Assembly: GCF_030547245.1 (NCBI RefSeq)
Contig: NZ_JAUOQT010000008.1
Coordinates: 1 to 64,000 of the forward strand
Source: Oceanihabitans sp. 2_MG-2023
GTDB lineage: Bacteria > Bacteroidota > Bacteroidia > Flavobacteriales > Flavobacteriaceae
DNA length: 64,000 nt
Reading direction: 5' to 3'
Shown here in pieces: positions 34,560 to 44,152 of the stretch (its first letter is position 1; each line of letters opens with the position of its first letter). The translations under genes and the position numbers were made by a program. A model generated the notes under the pieces. It ran no database searches. It worked only from the letters and a program-made list of their open reading frames with translations, and was not told the origin of the DNA.

Positions 34560-35571
34560 TTGTTTTTCTTGTTTTTTGTCCGTAGAATTCTATAGCTAAA
34601 ACGATAGCAATCCCTAGTATTGTAAATAGAATAGCAAGGTACGTTTCTTGATTTAATTCTGGTATAAAGCGCTTGTAGTTTTCTATAATTTTTGTTCCTG
34701 TAGAATCTGTTAAAAAACTACCGTCTTCATATGTTTTATAGACTGTTTTTTTAAAAGGCCAAACAACACCCAGAGATCCAACAATAAAACCAATTATGGA
34801 AGCTGTTGTTATGCTTTTATAGTTTTTTAATATATAACTTAATACATGCGAAAATGTTACTAAACCAGTAAAAGATCCTAATGTAAATACAGTAAGTACT
34901 TTTAACATTCTTAGACGTTCTGAATTTTGCATAAACGAAAAATCGCCTTTAAGCATATCTGCAAAACTATCATATAAAGCGTTTACAGAATCTACTAAAA
35001 GTAATACGTAATTACCTAAAAGAATTAGAATAAAAGAGCCAGAAAAACCAGGGAGAGTCATACCCGAAACACTAATAATACCGCAGATAAATACAAACCA
35101 TAGATTGTCGTTTTCTTTAGCAGGATCTAAAAAACTTATGCTAATACCAATTGTAATTCCGATAAATAGAGCAAGATAGGTTTTGTAATTCCAGTCTTCA
35201 AAATCTTTACTAATGTAGTATATGGAGCCTATTATCATTCCGAAAAAAACACTCCAAACATAAAGTTCGTAATGGATAATTAAATAATCTAATATTTTTG
35301 AAATACTAAAATAACTTATAATCATTCCGAAGAATAACAAACTTAAAAATCGACCATTAATGTAGGTAAAGAAACTTTTAAATCTTCCATTAATAAAAAG
35401 CTTAAATGCTTTACCATTTATTTTTTGAAGTGAATAAATAAACTCTTCATAGAAACCAGCAACAAAAGCAACTACACCCCCAGAAACACCGGGAACTTTG
35501 TTCGCAGCTCCCATTCCTAATCCTTTTAAGACTAGAAATATTTTGTCTGTAAATGTTCTAGTACTTTGCAT
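34552..35571 (-). CDS. DUF368 membrane protein (polyprenyl-phosphate translocase family)
   Basis: 339 residues with about eight to nine membrane spans. It has the DUF368 signature twice in inverted order: GMGAANKVPGVSGGVVAF near the N-terminus and SGMTLPGFSGSFILILLG near the middle. DUF368 proteins (PopT) have been reported as undecaprenyl-phosphate translocases that recycle the lipid carrier across the inner membrane. The role here is taken from that family. It lies immediately after its paralogue and overlaps aroE by 8 bp. Confidence 0.85.
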   Translation of the reverse strand: MQSTRTFTDKIFLVLKGLGMGAANKVPGVSGGVVAFVAGFYEEFIYSLQKINGKAFKLFINGRFKSFFTYINGRFLSLLFFGMIISYFSISKILDYLIIHYELYVWSVFFGMIIGSIYYISKDFEDWNYKTYLALFIGITIGISISFLDPAKENDNLWFVFICGIISVSGMTLPGFSGSFILILLGNYVLLLVDSVNALYDSFADMLKGDFSFMQNSERLRMLKVLTVFTLGSFTGLVTFSHVLSYILKNYKSITTASIIGFIVGSLGVVWPFKKTVYKTYEDGSFLTDSTGTKIIENYKRFIPELNQETYLAILFTILGIAIVLAIEFYGQKTRKTNA

Positions 35572-36579
35572 TTATTTTACTTTATTACCTATTTTTTCTA
35601 GAATAAAAATGGTTAAAAATCCAGTGATCATTAAGGCAACTGCTGTTAATAATTGAGCATTTGTCTGGTTTATTTCTGAAAAATTAGAAGGTAAAATACT
35701 TTTTTCAACAATTGTTTTATAGCTCTCAAAATTTTGAATAGTTTTTTGGTACACAGAAAGAGTTCCTAAATCACTAAGACTAGAAAATGGAATAATTTCA
35801 CCAGTAGTATCGCTCATAACAGAGACCGTTTTTTTCCATGGCCAAACCTTGTTTAGCGAGCCAAAAATAAAACCAGTTAATACTGCTAATGTTATATTGT
35901 GATAATTTTTAAATAACCATTTTAAAACACGTGAAAAACTTAATAGTCCTACAATTGCACCAAAAGCGAAAATGGCTATTTTTTTGATATCTAAACTATC
36001 GATTGCAAGACTTAAAGTTTTGTAAGCACCAAGAATTACTAAAATAAATGAGCCCGAAATTCCTGGTAAAATCATTGCGCAAATGGCAATTGCACCAGCA
36101 AAAAATAAAAAGTAAGGATTGTTGCTGCTAGCCATAGATGGCAAAGAAGTTATGTAGAAGGCTAGTACTGCACCAATTATTACGGCTAAAATGGCAGCCA
36201 AGTTCCATTTCGTAATTTGTTTACCTATAAAAAGAATACTAGCTATAATTAGTCCAAAAAAGAAGGACCAAATTAAGATAGGATGTTGTTCTATTAGATA
36301 TTTAGCAAGCTTCATAAAAGAAGCAAAGCTGATGATCATTCCTATTAGCAGTGCTAGTAAAAAGTTACCATTTACTTTTTGCCAAAAGGCAGAAATACCT
36401 TCGGTTTTTAAAATTTTAAGTGTGTTTAGATTTACATTGCTAATGGTTGTTATTAGCTCTTCGTAAATTCCAGAAATAAAGGCTATTGTGCCACCTGAAA
36501 CACCAGGAACAGCATCTGCTGCACCCATTGCAATTCCTTTAAAAGATATGATTAAGTAGTCTATAAACCGTCTTTGCAT
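35572..36579 (-). CDS. DUF368 membrane protein, tandem paralogue
   Basis: 335 residues, similar in layout to the next gene: GIAMGAADAVPGVSGGTIAF near the start and AMILPGISGSFILVILGAY near residue 160, with about eight to nine spans. It is directly adjacent to its paralogue with no intervening base. The N-terminal loops are well conserved between the two, while the C-terminal loops (about 250-310) differ strongly, which suggests division of labour. TACCTTTG at 36601-36608 on the minus strand is a possible -7 element for the operon. Confidence 0.85.
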   Translation of the reverse strand: MQRRFIDYLIISFKGIAMGAADAVPGVSGGTIAFISGIYEELITTISNVNLNTLKILKTEGISAFWQKVNGNFLLALLIGMIISFASFMKLAKYLIEQHPILIWSFFFGLIIASILFIGKQITKWNLAAILAVIIGAVLAFYITSLPSMASSNNPYFLFFAGAIAICAMILPGISGSFILVILGAYKTLSLAIDSLDIKKIAIFAFGAIVGLLSFSRVLKWLFKNYHNITLAVLTGFIFGSLNKVWPWKKTVSVMSDTTGEIIPFSSLSDLGTLSVYQKTIQNFESYKTIVEKSILPSNFSEINQTNAQLLTAVALMITGFLTIFILEKIGNKVK

Positions 36580-36633
36580 GCTTTGATTTTTTGCTTAAAC
36601 CAAAGGTAATATTTTAAGAAGACAATTTTTGCA

Positions 36634-38019
36634 TTATTTTAATTTTAGTAACTTTTTCACCATAGGCTTATTAAAAACATTAGGGAAAAGTTCTTCAATA
36701 ATAAAAACGTATTCAGGATTTGAACGCGTTGCATTTTTTAAGTGAAAGGTTCCCTTTTCTGTTTCATGTTGTAAAAAGTATAGGCCACCAAGTCTGTATT
36801 CTAATTCTGCGTTTTCTGGATGAAATTCAACTGCTTGTAAAAAGTTATAAATTGCGGCTTCGGTTTCTCCAAGTTTTAAAAGAATGTCTCCTCGAGTAAT
36901 CCAAGTGTCTACTTCGTAATTCCCTAATTCTAATACTTTTTTATATCCACGTTCTGCTTCTTCTAAAAAGTTTAAGCGATGGTTTATTTGAGCATATAGT
37001 TTCCAATAGATCACATTTTCTGTGTCTATATTTATAGCTTTATTTATATAGTATAAAGCTTTATTGTAGTTTTTCTTTTTGTTATAAAACTTTGTGATTG
37101 CAATCCATCCTTTATCTAATAATGGGTCTTCATGTACCGTTTTATAAAAATATTGAACCGCTAATTCGTTATTTCCTAATTTTTCATAGCATTGAGCAAT
37201 GCGTAATAAAGCAAAGGAGGTAGGATCATCTAGTTGTAAAGATAAAGTGTAACTTTCTATAGCATCATTAAATCTTTTTAGCTTTTCTAGAACTTTTCCT
37301 TTTTCTAGATATGCGCCAACAAATGTATCGTCCGAAATAATTGCAAAATCATAAGCGGCAAGAGCTTTAGTGTATTCTTTAGTGGTATAATATTGTTTGC
37401 CTAATTGATGCCAAGCAACTTCACAGTATGGATTCTTATTTAAATAGTCATTTAGGTAGGCGATTGCTTCATCATTTTCATCTAGAAAATCGAAACAATA
37501 AATCATATTATATAGTGCAGAATAATCTTCAAGGTCTTGTTCTAAGCATTTCATGAAGTTTTGTTTGGCTTCTTCAAATTTATCTAAAAACAGATATTCC
37601 ATACCAATTAAAGAATATAAATCTGTTGTTTCATCTGCAAATTCTAATGCACTTATTAATACATCTACAGCTTTTGCATGATTATCTTGTTTAGAAAAAA
37701 TATTAGCTTTTTGAATATAGATTTCTTCGTTTTGAGGTTCTAAATTATGAAGCTCATTTAAAAGTTTATCTGCTTTCGTTAATTCGTTTTCAAAAATATA
37801 AACTTCCACTTTAAATAATCTTAAGTTTATAGAGGTAGGATGCTGTTCAAGGCCTAATTTAATGGCTTTTTTTGCTAAAGCAACCTTACCTTGGTTAAGG
37901 TAGTGGTGTATAATATTCTCGAACTCCTCTGAATCGAAAAACAACACATTGTTTGTTTTTAGCATCGATTCAAATTTAGTAAGTGGTAAATTGTTGTTGT
38001 CGTTTTGACTAAACTCCAT
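36634..38019 (-). CDS. Tetratricopeptide repeat protein
   Basis: 461 residues from the ATG at 38019; a TTG two codons earlier is less likely. No signal peptide, so cytosolic. About ten TPR-type helix pairs run from about 40 to 440, for example EEAKQNFMKCLEQDLEDYSA, KALAAYDFAIISDD, KALYYINKAINID and AAIYNFLQAVEFHPENAE. It should act as a protein-interaction scaffold; partners are unknown. It lies upstream of the DUF368-aroE group, with a 54-bp gap. Confidence 0.88.
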   Translation of the reverse strand: MEFSQNDNNNLPLTKFESMLKTNNVLFFDSEEFENIIHHYLNQGKVALAKKAIKLGLEQHPTSINLRLFKVEVYIFENELTKADKLLNELHNLEPQNEEIYIQKANIFSKQDNHAKAVDVLISALEFADETTDLYSLIGMEYLFLDKFEEAKQNFMKCLEQDLEDYSALYNMIYCFDFLDENDEAIAYLNDYLNKNPYCEVAWHQLGKQYYTTKEYTKALAAYDFAIISDDTFVGAYLEKGKVLEKLKRFNDAIESYTLSLQLDDPTSFALLRIAQCYEKLGNNELAVQYFYKTVHEDPLLDKGWIAITKFYNKKKNYNKALYYINKAINIDTENVIYWKLYAQINHRLNFLEEAERGYKKVLELGNYEVDTWITRGDILLKLGETEAAIYNFLQAVEFHPENAELEYRLGGLYFLQHETEKGTFHLKNATRSNPEYVFIIEELFPNVFNKPMVKKLLKLK

Positions 38020-38157
38020 AGGCAATAAGTATGGTTCTTCTATAATAAATGTACTATTCTAATTAGCTAATAATGTAAAATGTGCTAAATCTTTTTAACA
38101 AAGTAATGAACAGTGCTTTTTGTTGGTGTTTGTTGTTGATAAACAGAAAGTTATGAA

Positions 38158-39345
38158 TTACTTGTTTGGTTCTATTGTATTTAAAATAGCAAGAATAATG
38201 CCACAACCTTCAATAATTTCTTGGTTAGAAATGGTTAAAGGTGGAGTAATTCGGATTGCTTTTGGTTCAAAAAGTAGCCAAAACAGAATTAATCCTGCGT
38301 CTTGAGAACGTAAGATTACTTGATTTGTTATTTCTGCAGAAGAAGTTATTGCAGCAAGCATTAAGCCTTTTCCTCTAATTTCTGTAATTAGTGGGTGTAC
38401 TAAATGTTTTCTAAATAGTGCTTCTTTTTCAAGAGTTAATGCAATTAGATTGCTTTGGGTTACTTCTTTTAAAGTTGCTAATGCAGCAGCAGCAATTACA
38501 GGGTGACCACCAAATGTAGTTATATGTCCAAGTTTTGGATTGTCTTGTAATAAATCCATAAGTGCAGCTGAAGCTGTAAATGCACCAATTGGCATTCCGC
38601 CACCAAGTCCTTTTCCAGTTACTAAAATATCTGGAGTGCAATTGTAGTTTTGAAACCCGAATAATTTTCCAGTGCGCCCAACACCAGGTTGAATTTCGTC
38701 TAAAATAAAAAGTGCACCTACTTTTTTACAACGAGCTTCTACTTTTTGTAAATAGTTATTTGTTGGTGCTATAAAACCTGCCCCACCTTGAATGGTTTCT
38801 AAAATAACACATGCGGTTTTATTGGTGATTTTTTCTAGTTGTGCTTCATTATTAAATGTAATAAAGGAAACATCAGGAAGTAAAGGTCTAAATGCTTGTT
38901 TGCGTTCTTCAAAACCCATAACACTCATTGCTCCCATTGTATTGCCATGATATGCTTTTTTTGCAGCAATAATTTGGCTTCTTCCTGTAGCTCGTTTTGC
39001 TAATTTTAACGCACCTTCTATTGCTTCTGTACCAGAGTTTGTTAAGTATGTTTTTTCTAAAGATTTAGGTAAGTGTTTTGCTAAAAGTTTTGTAAGTTCT
39101 ACAGCTGGTTTTTGTATATATTCTCCATAAACCATTACATGTAAATATTTGTCTATTTGTTCTTTAAGCGCAGCAATTACTTTTGGGTGTTTATGCCCAA
39201 GTGTACATGCAGAAACACCCGCAACAAAATCTAAATAAGCTTTATTGTTGCTGTCGTAGATGTAGGACCCTTTAGCTTGGGATATTTCCATTGCTAATGG
39301 ATGTGGTGACGTTTGTGCTTGGTATGTTAAGAAATCTTTTTTAAT
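38158..39345 (-). CDS. Class III PLP-dependent aminotransferase, probable ATT start
   Basis: 395 residues if begun at the ATT at 39345; 377 if begun at the first ATG (39291). The longer form is preferred because IKKDFLTYQAQTSPHPLAM before that ATG is the normal N-terminus of the family, and no ATG, GTG or TTG lies between it and the in-frame stop. Fold-type I features include TNSGTEAIEGALKLAKRATG (PLP phosphate binding), FILDEIQPGVGRTG (the Asp for the PLP nitrogen) and GKGLGGGMPIGAF (the Schiff-base Lys). Nearest groups are acetylornithine/ornithine-type transaminases; substrate is uncertain. It starts 2 bp after the LptA-like gene, so translation is probably coupled. Confidence 0.85.
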   Translation of the reverse strand: MKKDFLTYQAQTSPHPLAMEISQAKGSYIYDSNNKAYLDFVAGVSACTLGHKHPKVIAALKEQIDKYLHVMVYGEYIQKPAVELTKLLAKHLPKSLEKTYLTNSGTEAIEGALKLAKRATGRSQIIAAKKAYHGNTMGAMSVMGFEERKQAFRPLLPDVSFITFNNEAQLEKITNKTACVILETIQGGAGFIAPTNNYLQKVEARCKKVGALFILDEIQPGVGRTGKLFGFQNYNCTPDILVTGKGLGGGMPIGAFTASAALMDLLQDNPKLGHITTFGGHPVIAAAALATLKEVTQSNLIALTLEKEALFRKHLVHPLITEIRGKGLMLAAITSSAEITNQVILRSQDAGLILFWLLFEPKAIRITPPLTISNQEIIEGCGIILAILNTIEPNK

Positions 39346-39347
39346 GT

Positions 39348-41156
39348 TTATTCTTCTTTAGATTCTATTAATTGTGGTTGTATTTTCTTTACAACGTTTA
39401 GCGGAAGTGTAGCTCCTTTTTTTAATTTTTTATTAGGAACATTTCTAGAAGCTTTAGGGCTTGCTATAGTTTTTTTTGATTTTTTTGCTTCTGCTTCATC
39501 TGCTTTTTCTATTCTATCTAGCATTTCCTTATCAAAAAAGTCTTCTTGTGGAACATAATCTTCTAAACCTTTAATAATGGGGAGGTTTAAAGGTGGGTCA
39601 TCACTAAATAAGTCTTCTACACTTTTGGGTCTTTCTTCTTCTCTCCAATCAAAACCGCGTAATTTTCTAACGTTTTTTGGAAACTGGGATTCAGGATATG
39701 TCTTTCCGTCTACTTGTCTGATTTTTCGAAGTTCTTCAATTTCCCCATTAGCAAAAAGCATCATAATGCTTCCGGATTTGGATTTGTCTATTCCAACTAA
39801 TTCATTTTCATCATTTCTAGCGAAATAAATGGATTCTGCATTTTTGTTAATGTCTACTTGTTTTAAGGTGTTTTCTTCAGAAAAAAGTCCGATTAGTATT
39901 TTTCCTGTAATTTGATTAAATCCGGCTCCTAGCGTGTCTTTGCTAATAATGAAAGCGTTATCGAAAACGATGAGGGAATCTAATTTTTCTGTTTTAGGAT
40001 TCGATTTAAGCTGAATGGTATCTCCAGTCATCTGGTTGCCAAGATTCCAAAGAACTGGTTGCCTCTTGGTTACAAAAGCATCTTTAGAGTTTACGTTAGA
40101 AAGATTGATAAGTTCTGTTAATCCTGTTTGATGGTTTGCGTGTATGGAATCTGCCTTTCCGCTCATATCCGATTTGTAAAACTTCGCGTTTTTAAATGCT
40201 CTAGTTATTCTGTTTTCTGCTTTTCCAGTAACCATTAACGTGTCTGCATGTATATACACCGAATCATTTTCTTGTAGCGAAATAGCTAAAGCACGTTTTG
40301 TAATAAAAACAGAATCTTTTAGTTTGTAAATTTCGGCATAATGTCCTTTTACAATACTGTTGTTTATGGTGTCTGTAACTTTTATATTATTTGTAGCCGA
40401 AGCAAAACTTCTATTATTGTCAAAGTACATACTATCACCTTCAAATAGGCGATTTTCGTAATCTATTTTAGATTTTTTTACCGCATAGCCTTGTTTGGTT
40501 TCTGTATTGTAGAAGCCTTTTTCACAATATATTTTGCTGTCTTCGGTAACTATTGTTGAAGGCCCATAAAGGAATGCATGACCGGTTTCTGTGTAAAAAT
40601 CTAATTGTTCTGTATCTATGGTATAGTCCGGATTTACCAGTTTTACCTTTTTTACAAATTGGTATTTTTTAGCATTCATGTAATACCTGCCAATTTTACT
40701 TGTAATTGTTCCTGAAGAATCTCGAACTACTTTTCCGCCGCTTTTGTAAAAGGATTGTTGTTTAGCACGATCAAAATACAAAGTATCAGTTGTTAATGTA
40801 GAAGCTGGTTCTTTTAAAATAACCTCTCCGCTAGCAAAAGCTAGTTTTGTTTTGCCGCTGTATTCTACATATTTAGATGTCATATTGATACTGTCTCCTT
40901 GTACCATTTTTACGTTTCCGTAGGCTTCTACAAAATTCTCGTTAGAGTAGAGTAGTGCTTGATCACACCACATGTCTACGCCTTCGTGTACAATATGAAT
41001 TTGACCAGAATCATCACGCGTCATGATTTTTAAACCAGGACTGTCTTCTTCTTTAAATTCTAAAAAACCGGAGTATTTAATTTCTATTTGCTGTTGCGCT
41101 TGTGCAACAATAAATATAAAAAATAGTAAGAGTGTATATATATGCTTTAGCTTCAA
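39348..41156 (-). CDS. OstA/LptA-like organic solvent tolerance family protein
   Basis: 602 residues, starting at a TTG (41156) before a signal peptide (IYTLLLFFIFIVAQAQ). Residues about 25-180 match OstA-like repeats of the LptA fold (WCDQALLYSNENFVEAYGNV, GDSINMTSKYVEYSGKTKLA, LTTDTLYFDRAKQQSFY), with a second series up to about 400. The C-terminal ~120 residues are charged and end in a Lys-rich tail. Such proteins bridge LPS transport between membranes in the periplasm. It precedes the aminotransferase gene by 2 bp. The length is much greater than classical LptA, as is usual in Bacteroidota. Confidence 0.83.
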   Translation of the reverse strand: MKLKHIYTLLLFFIFIVAQAQQQIEIKYSGFLEFKEEDSPGLKIMTRDDSGQIHIVHEGVDMWCDQALLYSNENFVEAYGNVKMVQGDSINMTSKYVEYSGKTKLAFASGEVILKEPASTLTTDTLYFDRAKQQSFYKSGGKVVRDSSGTITSKIGRYYMNAKKYQFVKKVKLVNPDYTIDTEQLDFYTETGHAFLYGPSTIVTEDSKIYCEKGFYNTETKQGYAVKKSKIDYENRLFEGDSMYFDNNRSFASATNNIKVTDTINNSIVKGHYAEIYKLKDSVFITKRALAISLQENDSVYIHADTLMVTGKAENRITRAFKNAKFYKSDMSGKADSIHANHQTGLTELINLSNVNSKDAFVTKRQPVLWNLGNQMTGDTIQLKSNPKTEKLDSLIVFDNAFIISKDTLGAGFNQITGKILIGLFSEENTLKQVDINKNAESIYFARNDENELVGIDKSKSGSIMMLFANGEIEELRKIRQVDGKTYPESQFPKNVRKLRGFDWREEERPKSVEDLFSDDPPLNLPIIKGLEDYVPQEDFFDKEMLDRIEKADEAEAKKSKKTIASPKASRNVPNKKLKKGATLPLNVVKKIQPQLIESKEE

Positions 41157-41473
41157 AATCTATAATTTGTGGTAAAAATAACTATTATTATGATGTGGTA
41201 TTATAGATTAAGAATTTTTTAATAGTAAAAAATCTCTCTAGTATTTATAAAATAGGTTTGATTTTTATAAAATTGCTTGGCTATACTCGTAAAGGTAGTA
41301 CGATATAAATATGGTGTGTTCTTTATATTAGCTAACGGAAATCGTATGATTAGGGTGGTTTTATCTGTTTAAAATGTAATTTATCGAAATTTTGTTATTG
41401 TTCTTTTTATTATAATGATTTACATCATATTTATGTTTTTTTTGTACAGATAATTAATTTTTCCCAAAAAAAC
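41157..41473. other. 317-bp AT-rich divergent intergenic region
   Basis: This region separates the LptA-like gene (minus) and a CBM96-type gene (plus). I see no coding frame longer than about ten codons, no RNA gene and no strong hairpin. It presumably holds both promoters, but no full TTG-N19-TAnnTTTG match was found. Confidence 0.6.
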
Positions 41474-42289
41474 ATGAAAATAATTTCATTAAAATCATTT
41501 TTGTTCTTACTATTTATTTTGCAAAGTGTTCTTAGTTTTTCTCAAACAACAATTATTGCTTCAGCAGATTCTTATACTTGGAACACAAATCCAGGTGTAA
41601 ACTATGGAACTAAAAGATTAATTATTAGTGCAGATACTGATAATACTTCACATGTTAGGCATTCGTATTTAAAATTTAATATAGCATCTTTACCATCTGT
41701 AACTTCAGCAAAATTAAGACTTACTTTAGAGAGTAGTCCTGCTGTAACAAGGAATTATACTGCTTTTTTAGTAAATGATTCATGGTCTAATGGAGGTATA
41801 AAATGGAATAATGCACCAGCAGTTGTTGGCGCTTCCTTAACTACAACAAATAATGTAGGCAACGTAATTGAATTTGATCTTACTACTGTTGTTTCTGATC
41901 ACATTACAAATGGAGATACAGTGATTTCTATAAAACTTGTTTCTAATCAAGAAGATCTAGCTAGCTTTATTTATAGTACAGATACTGCTGCTTCTAATGC
42001 AGATAAGCCAAGGTTAGTGATTAATGATCCAACATTGTCTTTAGAAAATGAAATAGAATCTGATGTAAATAATATAGCTGTTTACCCAAACCCAACAACT
42101 AATACTATATTTTTAAAAGGACTCTCTACGGAAGGAACTACAGTATATATTTATAATACTCTTGGGCAATTGTTAAAACAAGAAATTTATAATGAAAATG
42201 TAGATTTAAGTGCTTTTGAAGCTGGAGTTTATTATGTAAAGGTTTTAAATGGAATGCAACAAAAAACATTTAGTATGCTTAAAAAATAA
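41474..42289 (+). CDS. T9SS type A protein with CBM96/DNRLRE-type domain
   Basis: 271 residues with signal peptide (FLFLLFILQSVLSFSQ). Residues about 26-185 form one CBM96/DNRLRE-type beta-sandwich: DSYTWNTNPGVNYGTKRLII, SYLKFNIASLP, AKLRLTL, WSNGGIKWNNAP and KPRLVIND. The last ~75 residues are a type A sorting domain (IAVYPNPTTNTIF, VYIYNTLGQLLKQ, FEAGVYYVKVL). CBM96-type modules bind alginate or similar glycans in some secreted enzymes; here there is no catalytic domain, so this is probably a surface glycan-binding or structural protein. It ends in a strong terminator. Confidence 0.85.
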   Translation: MKIISLKSFLFLLFILQSVLSFSQTTIIASADSYTWNTNPGVNYGTKRLIISADTDNTSHVRHSYLKFNIASLPSVTSAKLRLTLESSPAVTRNYTAFLVNDSWSNGGIKWNNAPAVVGASLTTTNNVGNVIEFDLTTVVSDHITNGDTVISIKLVSNQEDLASFIYSTDTAASNADKPRLVINDPTLSLENEIESDVNNIAVYPNPTTNTIFLKGLSTEGTTVYIYNTLGQLLKQEIYNENVDLSAFEAGVYYVKVLNGMQQKTFSMLKK

Positions 42290-42305
42290 ACTTTAATTTT
42301 TTAAA

Positions 42306-42348
42306 TAAAAAAACCTGTCTAGTATATATATAGACAGGTTTTGTTTTT
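42306..42348. terminator. Bidirectional terminator, CBM96-type gene and purA
   Basis: AAAACCTGTCTA (42310-42321) pairs with TAGACAGGTTTT (42331-42342), with A- and T-runs on either side. It serves two convergent genes. Confidence 0.88.
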
Positions 42349-42393
42349 TATAAGTTTGCTTCTCTAGGTAAGCAATAATATACAATAATGTAA

Positions 42394-43665
42394 CTACATA
42401 AAAATAGTCTGTTTTCTATCTGGACCAACAGAAACCACATGGATAGGGATTTCTAATTCTTTTTCAAGAAAAGCAATATATTCATTTAGCTCTTTTGGAA
42501 ACTGTTCTTTATTAGTCATTTGTGTTAAATCTTCTTTCCATCCTTTAAAATCTGAATAAATAGGAGTAAGATTTTCTGGTTCTATATTGTAAGGTAAATG
42601 TGTAATCGTTTCTCCTTTATATTTATATGCTGTACAAATTTTAAGGGTTTTAAAACCAGAAAGCACGTCGCCTTTCATCATCATTAATTTAGTAACACCA
42701 TTTACTTGACAAGCATATTTTAACGCTACTAAATCAAGCCAGCCACAACGTCTAGCTCTTCCAGTAACTGCTCCAAATTCATGACCAATTCTTGCCATGT
42801 CTTCTCCAACAGAATCAAAAAGCTCCGTTGGGAATGGCCCAGAACCAACTCTTGTAGTGTAGGCTTTAAAAATACCATACACATCGCCAATTTGGTTAGG
42901 AGCAACACCTAAGCCTGTACATGCTCCAGCTGCTGTAGTGTTACTTGACGTTACAAAAGGATAGGTTCCAAAATCGATATCTAATAGCGATCCTTGTGCT
43001 CCTTCTGCAAGAATACTTTTTCCAGATTTTTGTGCTTGGTATAAGTATTCTTCAGAATCTATAAATTGTAAAGACTTTAAAACTTCAACAGATTCAAAAA
43101 ATTCCGCTTCCATTTCTTCTAAGTCATATTGTACATCTACATTATAAAAGGCAATCATTGCTTCGTGCTTGTTTGCTAAAGCTCTGTATTTTTCTTTCCA
43201 ATCACTTAGTTCTAAATCGCCAACACGAATTCCGTTTCTACCCGTTTTATCCATGTATGTTGGTCCAATTCCTTTTAAGGTAGAACCAATTTTTGCTTTT
43301 CCTTTAGAAGCTTCACTTGCTGCATCTAAAAGTCTATGCGTTGGTAAAATTACGTGTGCTTTTCTAGAAATGATAAGCTTGGTTTTATAATCTAAATTAA
43401 ATTGATCTAAACCTTCTAATTCTTTTGCAAAAACAACAGGATCTATAACTACACCGTTACCAATTACATTTATAGATTCGTCGTGAAAAATCCCGGAAGG
43501 AATGGTTCTTAAAACGTGTTTTATACCATCGAATTCTAGTGTGTGTCCAGCGTTTGGACCACCTTGAAAACGTGCAATAATATTGTAGTTAGCGGTTAAA
43601 ACATCGACAATTTTTCCTTTGCCTTCGTCTCCCCATTGTAAACCTAGTAGTAAATCTACTGCCAT
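42394..43665 (-). CDS. purA: Adenylosuccinate synthase
   Basis: 423 residues, full length. GTP-binding and catalytic motifs are clear: LGLQWGDEGKGKIVDVL (about 7-23), GPNAGHTL (about 37-44), and GSTLKGIGPTYMDK (about 126-139). The later TSSNTTAAGACTGLGV and VGSGPFPTEL segments and the C-terminal HVVSVGPDRKQTI also fit PurA. It makes adenylosuccinate from IMP, aspartate and GTP. It is third in the apparent relA-fur-purA operon, 10 bp after fur. PurA is a known target of (p)ppGpp in other bacteria, which makes the link to relA meaningful. Confidence 0.95.
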   Translation of the reverse strand: MAVDLLLGLQWGDEGKGKIVDVLTANYNIIARFQGGPNAGHTLEFDGIKHVLRTIPSGIFHDESINVIGNGVVIDPVVFAKELEGLDQFNLDYKTKLIISRKAHVILPTHRLLDAASEASKGKAKIGSTLKGIGPTYMDKTGRNGIRVGDLELSDWKEKYRALANKHEAMIAFYNVDVQYDLEEMEAEFFESVEVLKSLQFIDSEEYLYQAQKSGKSILAEGAQGSLLDIDFGTYPFVTSSNTTAAGACTGLGVAPNQIGDVYGIFKAYTTRVGSGPFPTELFDSVGEDMARIGHEFGAVTGRARRCGWLDLVALKYACQVNGVTKLMMMKGDVLSGFKTLKICTAYKYKGETITHLPYNIEPENLTPIYSDFKGWKEDLTQMTNKEQFPKELNEYIAFLEKELEIPIHVVSVGPDRKQTIFM

Positions 43666-43675
43666 TATAATTTAG

Positions 43676-44143
<468 letters not shown>

Positions 44144-44152
44144 TTACACTTT

